From the NCBI GenBank assembly GCA_016098155.1, contig JAAAJB010000711.1, forward strand, positions 1-16,197: a DNA stretch of 16,197 bases. Direction: 5' to 3'. Below the pieces are notes generated by a model, which was not told the DNA's origin, ran no database searches, and saw nothing but the letters and a program-made list of their open reading frames with translations. This document shows positions 8,605-16,197 of the stretch, piece by piece. A program made the translations under genes and the position numbers. Every line of letters starts with the position of its first letter. The first letter of the stretch is position 1. The stretch comes from Actinomortierella ambigua (Eukaryota; Mortierellomycota; Mortierellomycetes; Mortierellales; Mortierellaceae).

Positions 8605-10468
8605 CTAACGTTCGTGGGGAGTTGCGAACACCTCATAGTCGCTTATTTTGTACACGTCGTCGGACCAAGAGATACCTTCGTATGAGCACGTATACGTGAA
8701 AACCATCGTTCCGTCCTTGAAAACGAAGACAAGAATGTTTGAGACTCTGAAATGGCGGACCGTGTGCGTGCGCTCGTTATTACATCTGTTCATTGTTCTG
8801 CCTACTTACATCTGTGATCAAAAGGTCATTCCCTCCCCCAAAGGTTGGGCCATCATCTGGATGGTTGTAAGTAGCATTTCCACAACCGACTTCGTCCTTC
8901 AGAACGGCACGCGTCATCTGATTGGTCTGTGGGTCGAACTGGAAGAGGAAGTTCTTGGTTGCAGAGCTAAACTCGCAAGAGGATGTCCAGTCGTTCTCAT
9001 TGTAGCCGCCAACCACCACGCCGCTTGTGGTGTGCACAATAGTGAGTGTTGGGCCTTTGTGGTCGCACCGCGCATGAAATGTCACGGTATCGAAGCCATG
9101 TACGGTTGCCTTGAGGAGACTCTCCGGCACTGGTCGACTAAGAAAATAGAATGGGTGTTCACAATCTCTTCATCATTAGTATTTCTATTTTCTTGGATGT
9201 GAGATATCCATCCATCCAAAAAAAAAAAAAAAAAAAAAAATGAAGCGGTCTACTTGCCATGGTGTTTTTTTAGAGGCGCCAGACATGGTCAATGTTTCCA
9301 CTATCCACGACAATAACGTCGAGAACTGCTTGCGAGGCAGCAGTGTCGAGGCTGATCGACGAGGACTGGGGAGGTCTTTCGGATTGGCGATAGGCAAGGC
9401 ATGGTATCTGTAAATGTGACGACAGAGATCAGCAGGGATGAGGCCAGTACCTTCTATGTACCGAGCAAAGTCGGTTACATCGAGGTAGGCAAAGCGGATG
9501 GCTGGCAATAAGGGGTGGAGGGTGTCATACAGGTTCTGGAATTGGTCTTGATGAAGGACAACCACAACATCCTTAGAGTCGATGGGCCTACCACCTAGGC
9601 CATAGTCGATGAGGGTCGACCCATCGGTGGAATATGTAGGGCTACCAACCACGATAGTGGACTCCTGGTTGTCGATTTCACCAACTGCCACCTCGACTAT
9701 CATACGGCCAGGCGACTCGGGGAGCTGGAGGAGTGGACAGTCTTTGTGATCATAGCCGTTCCGGTGATATGCATACCGGACAATGGTCTCCCATACATCG
9801 AGCTCGTCAAGATCAGCCGTCACTCGTGAGAGGACAGCGACCAAAACTTCTGGCTCCAATGTGAACAGATCATCACTCTCTACCAAACTCTGAGCATTCA
9901 CATCGAAAAACTCTAGCACTTTCGATTGAAGTTCACTCAGATCATAGCGAAAAGACATGGCTGTGGTTTGGAAGACGGTCTCTTCTGTGATGGCCTGACA
10001 TGCGAATTCTTCGTAATCCGATACCAATTCGCCCAGTTGGAGTTCCAGAGCAGCTTCGATGAGCTGAGGAATGAGATCCCAGGGTGCCTTCACCTCACCA
10101 GTGTATAGGTACTGAAGGATGATGTCAAACACCTCAGGCTCGATGTTGGGCTTGCGAAAGACTCCCTCCGACGTCTCCTTCCAGTGCGCTCGCAAGGCGG
10201 CAGCAAAGTATGGACATCGCACAGACAAAATCGCAGAGAGGCCATAGCGAATAGTCTCGTCTTTCCCTGAAAATATGATGGACAGAAGAGAGATGGTGGA
10301 TCGGCTTCCGGTCAGTGGTCGGCGATGATGTCTCCTCAGAGGTATGTGATCCCATTGGCCGCATAGCAAAAAGAAATTACCGATGATGAATTTAATGTCG
10401 CTCTTGGTCTCGTTGTTAACAAGACGGCCAAAGTCGACTTGGAGCTGGCTGTTGCGTGAGATGTTCAT
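8605..10468 (-). CDS. BTB-BACK-TLDc protein 1, 4 exons, 511 aa
   Basis: Exons: 10468-10381, 10266-9258, 9137-8810, 8715-8605 (TAG). The N-terminal BTB/POZ domain (about 21-90) includes SDIKFII, RCPYFAAALRAHWKE and FDIILQYLYTGEV. It is followed by a BACK-like helical region (about 95-215) and a linker. A TLDc domain runs from about 365 to the end. Its landmarks are GFDTVTFHARCDHKGPTL, VVVGGYNENDW, NFLFQFD, GPTFGGGNDLLI and the closing KISDYEVF. BTB-BACK proteins commonly act as CUL3 ubiquitin-ligase adaptors; TLDc proteins are linked to oxidative-stress resistance and V-ATPase regulation. Which applies here is unknown. Intron 2 keeps the frame only with a GC donor (CCATG|GCAAGT, 9257). The last intron is taken to the AAG acceptor at 8716, because the stronger-looking CAG 31 nt earlier shifts the TLDc end out of frame. 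The first of two close in-frame starts, the ATG at 10468, aligns with the start of gene 2. Confidence 0.88.
9138..9257 (-). other. GC-AG intron of BTB-TLDc gene 1, containing a T23 run
   Basis: The donor GCAAGT matches the usual GC-intron donor exactly; the acceptor is TTCTTAG. Only this donor gives the phase 2 needed by the TLDc exon; the GT four bases on gives phase 0 and destroys it. The copy at 15865-15995 has the same donor and phase. The gene-strand polypyrimidine run (A23 on plus, 9218-9240) lies near the donor. Confidence 0.7.
9218..9240. repeat. Poly-A (23) mononucleotide run
   Basis: Twenty-three consecutive A on the plus strand in intron 2 of BTB-TLDc gene 1. The equivalent place in the second copy (about 15960-15966) has only six A. 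This is a length-variable microsatellite; its exact length may also be affected by sequencing error. Confidence 0.9.
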
Positions 10469-10773
10469 TGTTGACACAGCTGAAACGAAGTGTGGGAGAA
10501 ACCGTGGTTAAGGATAGGTATGGGAAGAAAAAAGACGGGCGAGAAAGATGCCGGACCTTTTGAAAATTGAAAAAGAGGTCACGTTGGACATACGATGTGC
10601 CTGAATTTATGTACACTGTGTCTATCATATCCAGAGCAGTGGCGATGAAGACTACGATCGTTTGTAGAGAGCATGAGAGACATGAGAGACACTACATAGT
10701 TCACGAGTGACCACGACTATCCATCAAAGTTACGCATAAGCACTCGTTAAGGTGTCGCAAAGTCATGTGTCCT
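10469..10773 (-). promoter_or_regulatory. Promoter/5' region of BTB-TLDc gene 1 and 3' flank of gene 2
   Basis: 305 nt between two genes on the same strand. It must carry the upstream region of gene 1 and the 3' end of gene 2. I see two adjacent direct repeats of CATGAGAGA (about 10671-10688) and no clear TATA, CCAAT or poly(A) signal. Confidence 0.4.
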
Positions 10774-12595
10774 TCAGGCAGTCAGCTTAAAAACCACATA
10801 GTCGGTCACAGTATAATTGTCTGCCTGCCAAGAGCTCGGTGTGTATATGGAGTTCCTTGTGACAGAACCGACACCGGTCTGCGAAATGTGGTTGGAAGCG
10901 GGTAGAAAAAATACTGTATTAGTGACTCTTGCACTCTTACGCCACCTTCAGCTATCGGATGAGGTTCAGCCTCAGTTCAACTCACCCCTGAGATATACAA
11001 CTCGTACTTCCTTCCAAACATCGGGCCGTGGTTGGGATTGTTGAATGTTTCCAAATCCTGGTATCTCAAGATGATGAAGCTAACGGATGCCATGTTTTCA
11101 ACTTTGAACTGGAAGATAAAGCTCATTTCAGTACTCCTCCAAGAACAGTCGGAAGCCCACGACATGCCATTGAGTCCACCAATGAACACGCTCTTGTCGG
11201 TCGAAGCAATGGTGAGTGTTGGACCTTGATTGTCACACCGTTCGTGAAATGCCTTGGCGCTGAATCCATGTGCTGAGGCCAAGTAGAGCATCTTGAGCTT
11301 TGAGTGATCACCTTCGTGTTTGGCACTGGTTTTACAATTGTATAATGTATGTTGTTAGCTTTCACGATGAGGGGAGGAGAGTTGGGGTGTCTTCATCTGA
11401 TCACAGTCAGTGCAATTGACCTACCGATGGCAACGTCTAAAGGTACTTGTTTTCTCCATCAACTCCAGCCATGGGTCGAGTGGCAATAGTGTCGAAGCGT
11501 TACAACGTGGAGGAGCAAAATCGTTTGGGAAGTTCAAAGGCATTGAGTAAAGCCGGTAGACACGGCGGCAAAATTTGATGGGAATGAGCCGGGTGCCTTC
11601 TACACATCGAACGAAATCGGTGGCCTTCATACTCGCAAAACGAATAGTTGGAAACAGGGCCTGAACAGTCGCACACAGGCTCCGGTACTGCTCGCGACGG
11701 AGGTACACAGTAGAGGTCCTCGTTCGGGTGGTCTTTTGCACCGACTTTTCGGCATCTTCGTCCGTCGATGAAGTGTCATCGTCAGAAGATAAGTTGAGAT
11801 CATCGTTTGTGGCTACTTGCCGGCCAGTCTCATCTTCTAGCACCTTAACCTTCATACGGCTAGGCCACGCAGGGAACCGGAGCAGCGGACAATCCTTGTG
11901 ATCCATACCATTCTGGCTATACGCGTATCGAACGATGACTTTCCATACTGTGAGCTCGTTGGCCACCAAGGAATCTCGCGAAAGGGCCTCCACGAGGACG
12001 TCCGATTCAAGGGCGAGGACCTCATCCCTCTGAAGCAAACACTCTGCGTTTATGTCAAAATATTCGGCCACCGTCGACCAGAGCTTGTCCAAACTATGTC
12101 GATATGCAACAGACATCAATGGGAAGACTGTTTCGGCGTTTACCTCCTTGCGCGCAATCGCATCACAATCCATGGCCAGCTGAGTCAGTTGGAGCTCCAG
12201 AGAAGCGTCAATCAGCGATGGGATGAGAGCAGGAGAGGCTGTCATCTCGCCAGTGTACAGATATCTAAGGAGGATGTCGAATACTTCTGGCTCGATGTTG
12301 GGCTTGACAAAGACTCCGTCAGAAGACTCCTTCCAGTGAGGTTGCAGGGCAGCATCGAAGTAAGGGCAACGCGCTGCAAGTATTTGCGAGTGGCCGTATC
12401 GGACAGCCTTGTCCTTGCCTGCAATTCAAGCAACAAAAACAAATACTTGAGTACATCAACAACCTTTGATCGCCCATGCCTCCACATTGAAAATGAGTAA
12501 TCGGTACCAACGAGAATCTTGATGTCGTGTCGAGACTTATTGTTGACCAGATGGCCCAAGTCGATCTGGAGCAAGTCAGGTGAAGAGATGCGCAT
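10774..12595 (-). CDS. BTB-BACK-TLDc protein 2 (divergent paralogue), 4 exons, 508 aa
   Basis: Exons: 12595-12508, 12418-11425, 11325-10986, 10878-10774 (TGA); all introns are GT-AG. Exon 1 has the same length (88 nt) and the same phases as gene 1, so the genes share one structure. The BTB domain shows HDIKILVG, RYGHSQILAARCPYF and ILLRYLYTGEM; here the usual His of the BTB core is kept, whereas gene 1 has Leu. The BACK-like region contains SLIDASLELQLTQLAMDCDA and VWKVIVRYAYSQNGMDH. The linker has an acidic Ser/Asp patch (SSDDDTSSTDEDAEK), then a basic Thr/Arg stretch, absent from gene 1. The TLDc part starts AKHEGDHSKLKMLYLASAHG and has FSAKAFHERCDNQGPTL, a GGL/SW motif and GPMFGRKYELYIS. 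It closes with SWQADNYTVTDYVVFKL. The GPTFGGG motif has become GPMFGRK. Role as for gene 1 by inference. Confidence 0.88.
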
Positions 12596-13482
12596 TGTTG
12601 AATTTGCAGAGTAATGCTGAACTGGGGATTCGGGGAAGAGGGCGGAAACACGAAGGAGCGTGCAGCTGACGCAAACCCTTTCTCTTCATGGGATGCACCC
12701 AACATCGCCTCTCGAACACAAAGCTAAAACAAATATCCAACGATACGAAGCTGCAATGCAAAGCCTGAGATGTCCTTTCCTGACCAAACCCGTCGATTCG
12801 TCTGGTGTCCAAGTTCTGGCGGTGCTCACTCACCTCTACATAGCAGAGCCATCTCTTTTTGAGGTCGCTTTTGTGTTTGTTGGTGAGACGTTAACAGGCC
12901 ACTGTGAATCCAATTATGGCCTCCCTATACTCAGAAAATAGAAAAAGCAATGGCAAAAGGCCGACCTTGTTGCTCAGCTAGTTGGGCCTGGCATGAAGAC
13001 ATTTGACGAAAGATCCTTGATCCCCGTAGTGAATGGCGATCCCAATAGAAGCCTGCCATGCGTTTTCATTGCACAATCTTTGTGCAAATTACTGCATCCT
13101 GGGGCGAAGCCTCTCTCCGTCTCTCCAAGACTGGCAGTCTCACTCTCATGTATGCTGGATCGTGAATGCAGCTGTTTGTTTCAAGGAGCAGCGCAAGTTG
13201 CATGTTACTCGTTGGATCAGTAGACAATTAGTACCTACCCATCGCGATGGTCAGTTGATGGGACCTTCCACAATGTCAGCCCCTTGCATTTCTACAACGG
13301 CCGAGATACACATTCATGCTGTTACTACAGACGCCCACGGTTGGCTACTTTTACATAGCATTTGAATAACAGTTTGGCATCGAAAGCATCAGCTTTTATT
13401 ATGGGAGCTAGTATCCGATATCCTGCATCCTGAAGGGCACGGGGATGCAAGGCACAAAACAGAGAGAACAAACTTGAGTATC
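12596..13482. other. Intergenic region upstream of BTB-TLDc gene 2, up to the duplication edge
   Basis: 887 nt separate the start of gene 2 from the left edge of duplicated copy B. Short open frames here (about 60-110 codons) have no recognisable domain or splice structure. The part next to 12596 should be the promoter of gene 2. No transposon ends, target-site duplication or remnant of UIM-NET exons 1-2 were seen. Confidence 0.5.
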
Positions 13483-13670
13483 GCATGTATTTGCCTTCCT
13501 TTTCACAACAAATCAGTCTCTACTGGAAAAGTGCATTGGCCCTTGAACCATGCATGATTGGATCGTATCGAATCGATTGAGCCTCTGTCCAGATTGCTCT
13601 CATTTTATTTCCTCCCTGACATCCTCCAGGCTTACTCAGAATCTACTCTCCTGTTGCTTTCGCTCTTCAG

Positions 13671-14890
13671 ATGCTGCTATCAATATGGCTACCGGCGCCA
13701 ACAATGCCGGTGGAAGTAATGGCTTTTCCATTGCTGATTTTCTGGTCCCTGGTCTCCAGACAAAGACCTGGGACGACTGGCAGAGCGTTGTCGATGACCT
13801 GAGCAACCAGTCTCATCTGTAAGTCTTGCAGAAAGATGTACACATTCTCCCTTTGGTCAGACGTCTCGCACATGCATGATGCATGGTGTGCAACGTATGG
13901 CGAGGTGGACAGTCAGTCCTCTGTTTTTTTTTCTTGGATCTCAGATCGCAGCTGTTAACATTCGAACATTTGTGTGCAATGGTTTGTCCTCCTTACCTCA
14001 ATGTAGTGCCTTTGGTGTGCAGGACTTTACGTCCGATTTGAACGCCATGGCCCTGCAGACAGGATTTGAATCTCTCCTCGGCACCACTACTGTCTGGCAA
14101 CAGGCCGATCTCCAGGGTCTTCCCATGGAGCAGGCCTATGATGAGCTCGTCATTGACCTCTCGTCTTCGTCGTTTGAGCAGCCCACGACTGTGAACACTG
14201 CAGACCTGATTGCTGGTCCCAACACCATGCCTGCTGTGTCGCCGCTGGATCTTGCTCTCCGAGCCAACACCTGCAAGCGAGGAGGATGGTTCGGACGACG
14301 ATGGATCCTAGCAGATTGCACATCTGCAAGAGCGTCATTTCCAAGAGGACCTGAACACGGCCATAGCCATGTCACTTACCGAGGCCAATGTTACTGCGTT
14401 GTCCTCATCGTCGTCGCGTGTGCCGTCTTCAGCTACTACTACAAACCCTGTGACGATGGTGACACGTCTGATGCTTGGCCGCGGCTACTCGAACAAGCGT
14501 CGCATGGAGGAGCAGCTTGATACATGGATCAGCAACGATCTAGGACCTGAGTACATGGCATGTCTGTTCAAGATCCTTAAAGGTGGTGCTGGCGACGAGG
14601 ATGACGAGGACGAGGACGAGTACCCATGGGGACTTTCGTCGATCCACTCCAGACTGAAACGTGTCACAGGCCAAAGAGCAGGCGTCGGCGGCGGTGGCAC
14701 AGGCAAGGGTCGCCGGATAACCAGCAAGGCTTCGTCGTCATCGTCGGTGTCGCCATCCTCCTCGATGATGGTGGCGGCAGTGACGGCAGCGGTGTCCGCA
14801 CCGTTGGCAGCAATGGCGATTTACGAGGAGACGATGGTTGTGATGAGCGCTGAGGGCGAGGAGGATGACGAGGAAATTGATCTGAACTGG
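13671..14890 (+). pseudogene. 5'-truncated, frameshifted copy of the UIM-NET gene
   Basis: Exon 3 (13671-13818) and the start of exon 4 (from 14007) match the intact gene closely and keep their splice sites, but exons 1-2 and the promoter are missing. A 113-nt deletion after 14272, relative to about 6994-7110, shifts the frame. In the parental frame just beyond it an AAG codon is now TAG (14309-14311). The UIM sequence survives downstream but is out of frame with the 5' part. A 408-nt in-frame deletion (near 14602-14632) removes the second half of the NET domain, the charged helix and the Ser-rich region. An 11-nt deletion removes the original stop, so the frame reads on to 15097. The basic tail is retained. 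A short transcript from a new promoter cannot be excluded; an intact product is very unlikely. Confidence 0.88.
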
Positions 14891-15328
14891 GGAGTTTTGT
14901 TTCCTTTTCCTTGCTATCTTCCGTTTTCCTTGTCCCCCTTTCTTCCCCTCCCTTTCCCTCATCCTCTACACACACACTTTTCGACTTGCACATTCCTTAT
15001 ACATTTTATGTTCTTGCATTGCTTTCATCTCTTTTGCATATACTCCCTCCTTGAGAGCAACGCAGACATTTTGCATGGGTTTTCTTCGTTGATCTAGGGC
15101 AAACCAACCCACCTCCCAAAGGCTAGCATATTTTGCTGTGTTGTGCTTTACTTGAAAGCTTCGTGGCCAATTTCAACTATCATAGCTTAAATGTTTTTGG
15201 ATCTATACGAAGACGTCAGGGTTAGGTAGTGTACAACCGGGTACGTTGATCCTTGGCTCAACCCACACCAAAAATCCCCGATGGGACGAATGGGAGGCGA
15301 GCTTCTTGATTGTTGACCGACGTTCACC
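14891..15328. other. Convergent spacer, copy B
   Basis: 438 nt equivalent to 8140-8604. It is CT-rich near the pseudogene and closely matched to copy A up to about 15150. The match becomes patchy toward the BTB-TLDc stop. No gene is supported; the frame open to 15097 is read-through of the pseudogene. Confidence 0.6.
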
Positions 15329-16197
15329 CTAACGTTCGCACGGAATGGCTAATACTTCATAGTCACTTATTTTGAATTGGGTTTGGAACCAAGAGATATC
15401 TCCATATGAGGACGAATACATTTTTACGCTCTTTCCGTCCTTGAAAATGAAGACAAGAGTGCGTGAGACTCTGAAATGGCAATATTCGTGAACTTTGTAC
15501 GTGCGTTCGCATTTTCTCATTGTCATAGCTACTTACATTAGCGATCACAAGGTCGTGCCCTCCCCCAAAAGTTGGGCCCTGCTGTGGGTGGTTGAGAGCA
15601 GCATGTGGAGTATTGAATCCATTGTTCAGGACGGCACGCGCCATCACATTTGTATGCGGGTTGAACTGGAAGAGGAAATTCTTAGTTGCGGAGCTATATT
15701 GGCCAGAGGATGTCCACTTGTTCTCATTGTAGCCACCAACCACCACGCCACTTGCGGTGTGCACAATAGTGAGTGTTGGACCTTTGTGGTCGCACCGCGC
15801 ATGAAATGTCTTGGAGTCGAAGCCATGTACGGTCGCCTTGAAGAGACTCTTCGGCACTGGTCGACTAAGAAAATAAAATGAGTGTTCACGAGACCATACA
15901 TTCCCCGCCCAATCTCTTCGTCATTAGTATTTCTATTTTCTTGGATGTGAGATATCCATCCAAAAAATATGAAGAAATTGGAGTGGTCCACTTGCCATGA
16001 TGAGTTTTCTGAAGCGCCAGATACGGTCATTGCTTCCACTATCCACGATAACAACGTCGACAACTGCTTGCGAGGCAGCAGTGTCGAGGCTGGTCGACGA
16101 GGACTGGGGAAGTCTTTCGGATGGCTGATAGGCAAGGCATGATGTTTGTACATGCGACGGCAGAGGTCAGCAGGGATGAGACCAGTACCTTCTATGC
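15329..16197 (-). CDS. BTB-BACK-TLDc protein 3 (partial, 5' part beyond window)
   Basis: Visible exons: part of exon 2 (16197-15996), exon 3 (15864-15537) and exon 4 (15439-15329, TAG). Exons 3 and 4 have exactly the lengths of gene 1 (328 and 111 nt). The visible end of exon 2 holds the linker (IEGTGLIPADLCR, STLLPRKQLSTLLSWI). The TLDc domain is open throughout, with GFDSKTFHARCDHKGPTL, VVVGGYNENKW, NFLFQFN, GPTFGGGHDLVI and KISDYEVL. As in gene 1, a GC donor (TCATG|GCAAGT, 15995) is needed for the phase, and the AAG acceptor (15440) rather than the CAG 31 nt earlier completes the TLDc domain. BTB and BACK should lie to the right, outside the window. The gene appears functional as far as it can be seen, unlike its duplicated neighbour. 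Confidence 0.82.
15865..15995 (-). other. GC-AG intron of BTB-TLDc gene 3
   Basis: Same position, phase 2, GCAAGT donor and TTCTTAG acceptor as in gene 1. A TACTAAT branch-point-like site lies about 65 nt before the acceptor on the gene strand. Retention in both copies argues that the GC donor is the working site and not a sequencing error. Confidence 0.68.

Larger units (their letters stand above)
6197..9458. repeat. Duplicated segment, copy A (intact UIM-NET 3' part + BTB-TLDc gene 1)
   Basis: Collinear with 13483-16197 in the same orientation. It covers exons 3-4 of the UIM-NET gene, the convergent spacer and the 3' half of BTB-TLDc gene 1. The right limit is set only by the end of the window, where the second copy is cut off. 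Copy B is about 550 nt shorter, nearly all explained by three deletions in its UIM-NET part (113, 408 and 11 nt). Confidence 0.9.
13483..16197. repeat. Duplicated segment, copy B (broken UIM-NET + BTB-TLDc gene 3)
   Basis: Second, direct-orientation copy of 6197-9458, starting at GCATGTATT and running off the window. It lacks everything upstream of mid-intron 2 of the UIM-NET gene. Similarity is very high over UIM-NET exons 3-4 and much lower at the end of the BTB-TLDc gene. Confidence 0.9.

Noticed and set aside
9185..9257. Phe-rich C-terminal extension of BTB-TLDc gene 1 (run of Phe then WMDISHPRK)
   Set aside because: It is the translation of intron 2, including the poly-T run; the real protein continues into the TLDc exons.
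12596..13482. Possible mobile element responsible for the duplication
   Set aside because: No terminal repeats, transposase fragments or target-site duplications could be seen at either edge.
14282..14520. Novel C-terminal tail with a hydrophobic stretch in the duplicated UIM-NET copy
   Set aside because: It is the frame-shifted reading created by the 113-nt deletion, not an evolved domain.

Overview
The window looks like a gene-dense piece of a eukaryotic microbe's nuclear genome, most probably a fungus. An early-diverging lineage such as Mortierellomycotina fits best. That placement is an inference from moderate GC, introns of mostly 90-200 nt with GTAAGT/GTATGT donors, Ser/Asn/Ala-rich low-complexity protein segments, and a tandem family of BTB-BACK-TLDc proteins. 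No bacterial operon, tRNA, rRNA, transposon or CRISPR array was recognised. All gene models below were built by hand from conserved protein motifs, splice signals and intron phase; no transcript data were available.

Layout, left to right. (1) 107-1458, minus: a five-exon stand-alone ABC ATPase resembling the bacterial FetA/YbbL and plant STAR1 type. (2) 1459-1776: a short shared divergent promoter. (3) 1777-4018, plus: seven-exon ORC4, the AAA+ subunit 4 of the origin recognition complex. (4) 4511-8139, plus: a four-exon gene for an acidic 583-residue protein that I read as a ubiquitin-interacting motif (UIM) followed by a NET (extra-terminal) domain, a charged Ala-rich helix and basic tails, without a bromodomain. 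Its first coding exon is only 8 nt and is followed by a 1.3 kb intron. (5) 8605-10468, minus: BTB-BACK-TLDc gene 1, tail-to-tail with the UIM-NET gene. (6) 10774-12595, minus: BTB-BACK-TLDc gene 2, a more divergent paralogue. (7) 13483-16197: a second copy of the unit [3' part of the UIM-NET gene + BTB-TLDc gene]. Here the UIM-NET copy is a broken pseudogene, while the BTB-TLDc copy (gene 3, running off the right edge) is open throughout the visible part.

The main observations are these. A segmental duplication has copied a convergent gene pair, and the two members have had opposite fates. Divergence between the copies is strongly mosaic: about 2% in part of the pseudogene, but about 28% in the last TLDc exon. 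Reading-phase arguments point to GC-AG introns in ORC4 and in both TLDc duplicates. Competing acceptors in front of the last TLDc exon decide whether the domain is completed.

Functionally, the ABC ATPase and ORC4 are separate housekeeping-type genes. The right two thirds has a possible ubiquitin theme: BTB proteins are commonly CUL3 substrate adaptors, a UIM binds ubiquitin, and NET domains recruit chromatin effectors. Whether these genes actually work together is speculation.
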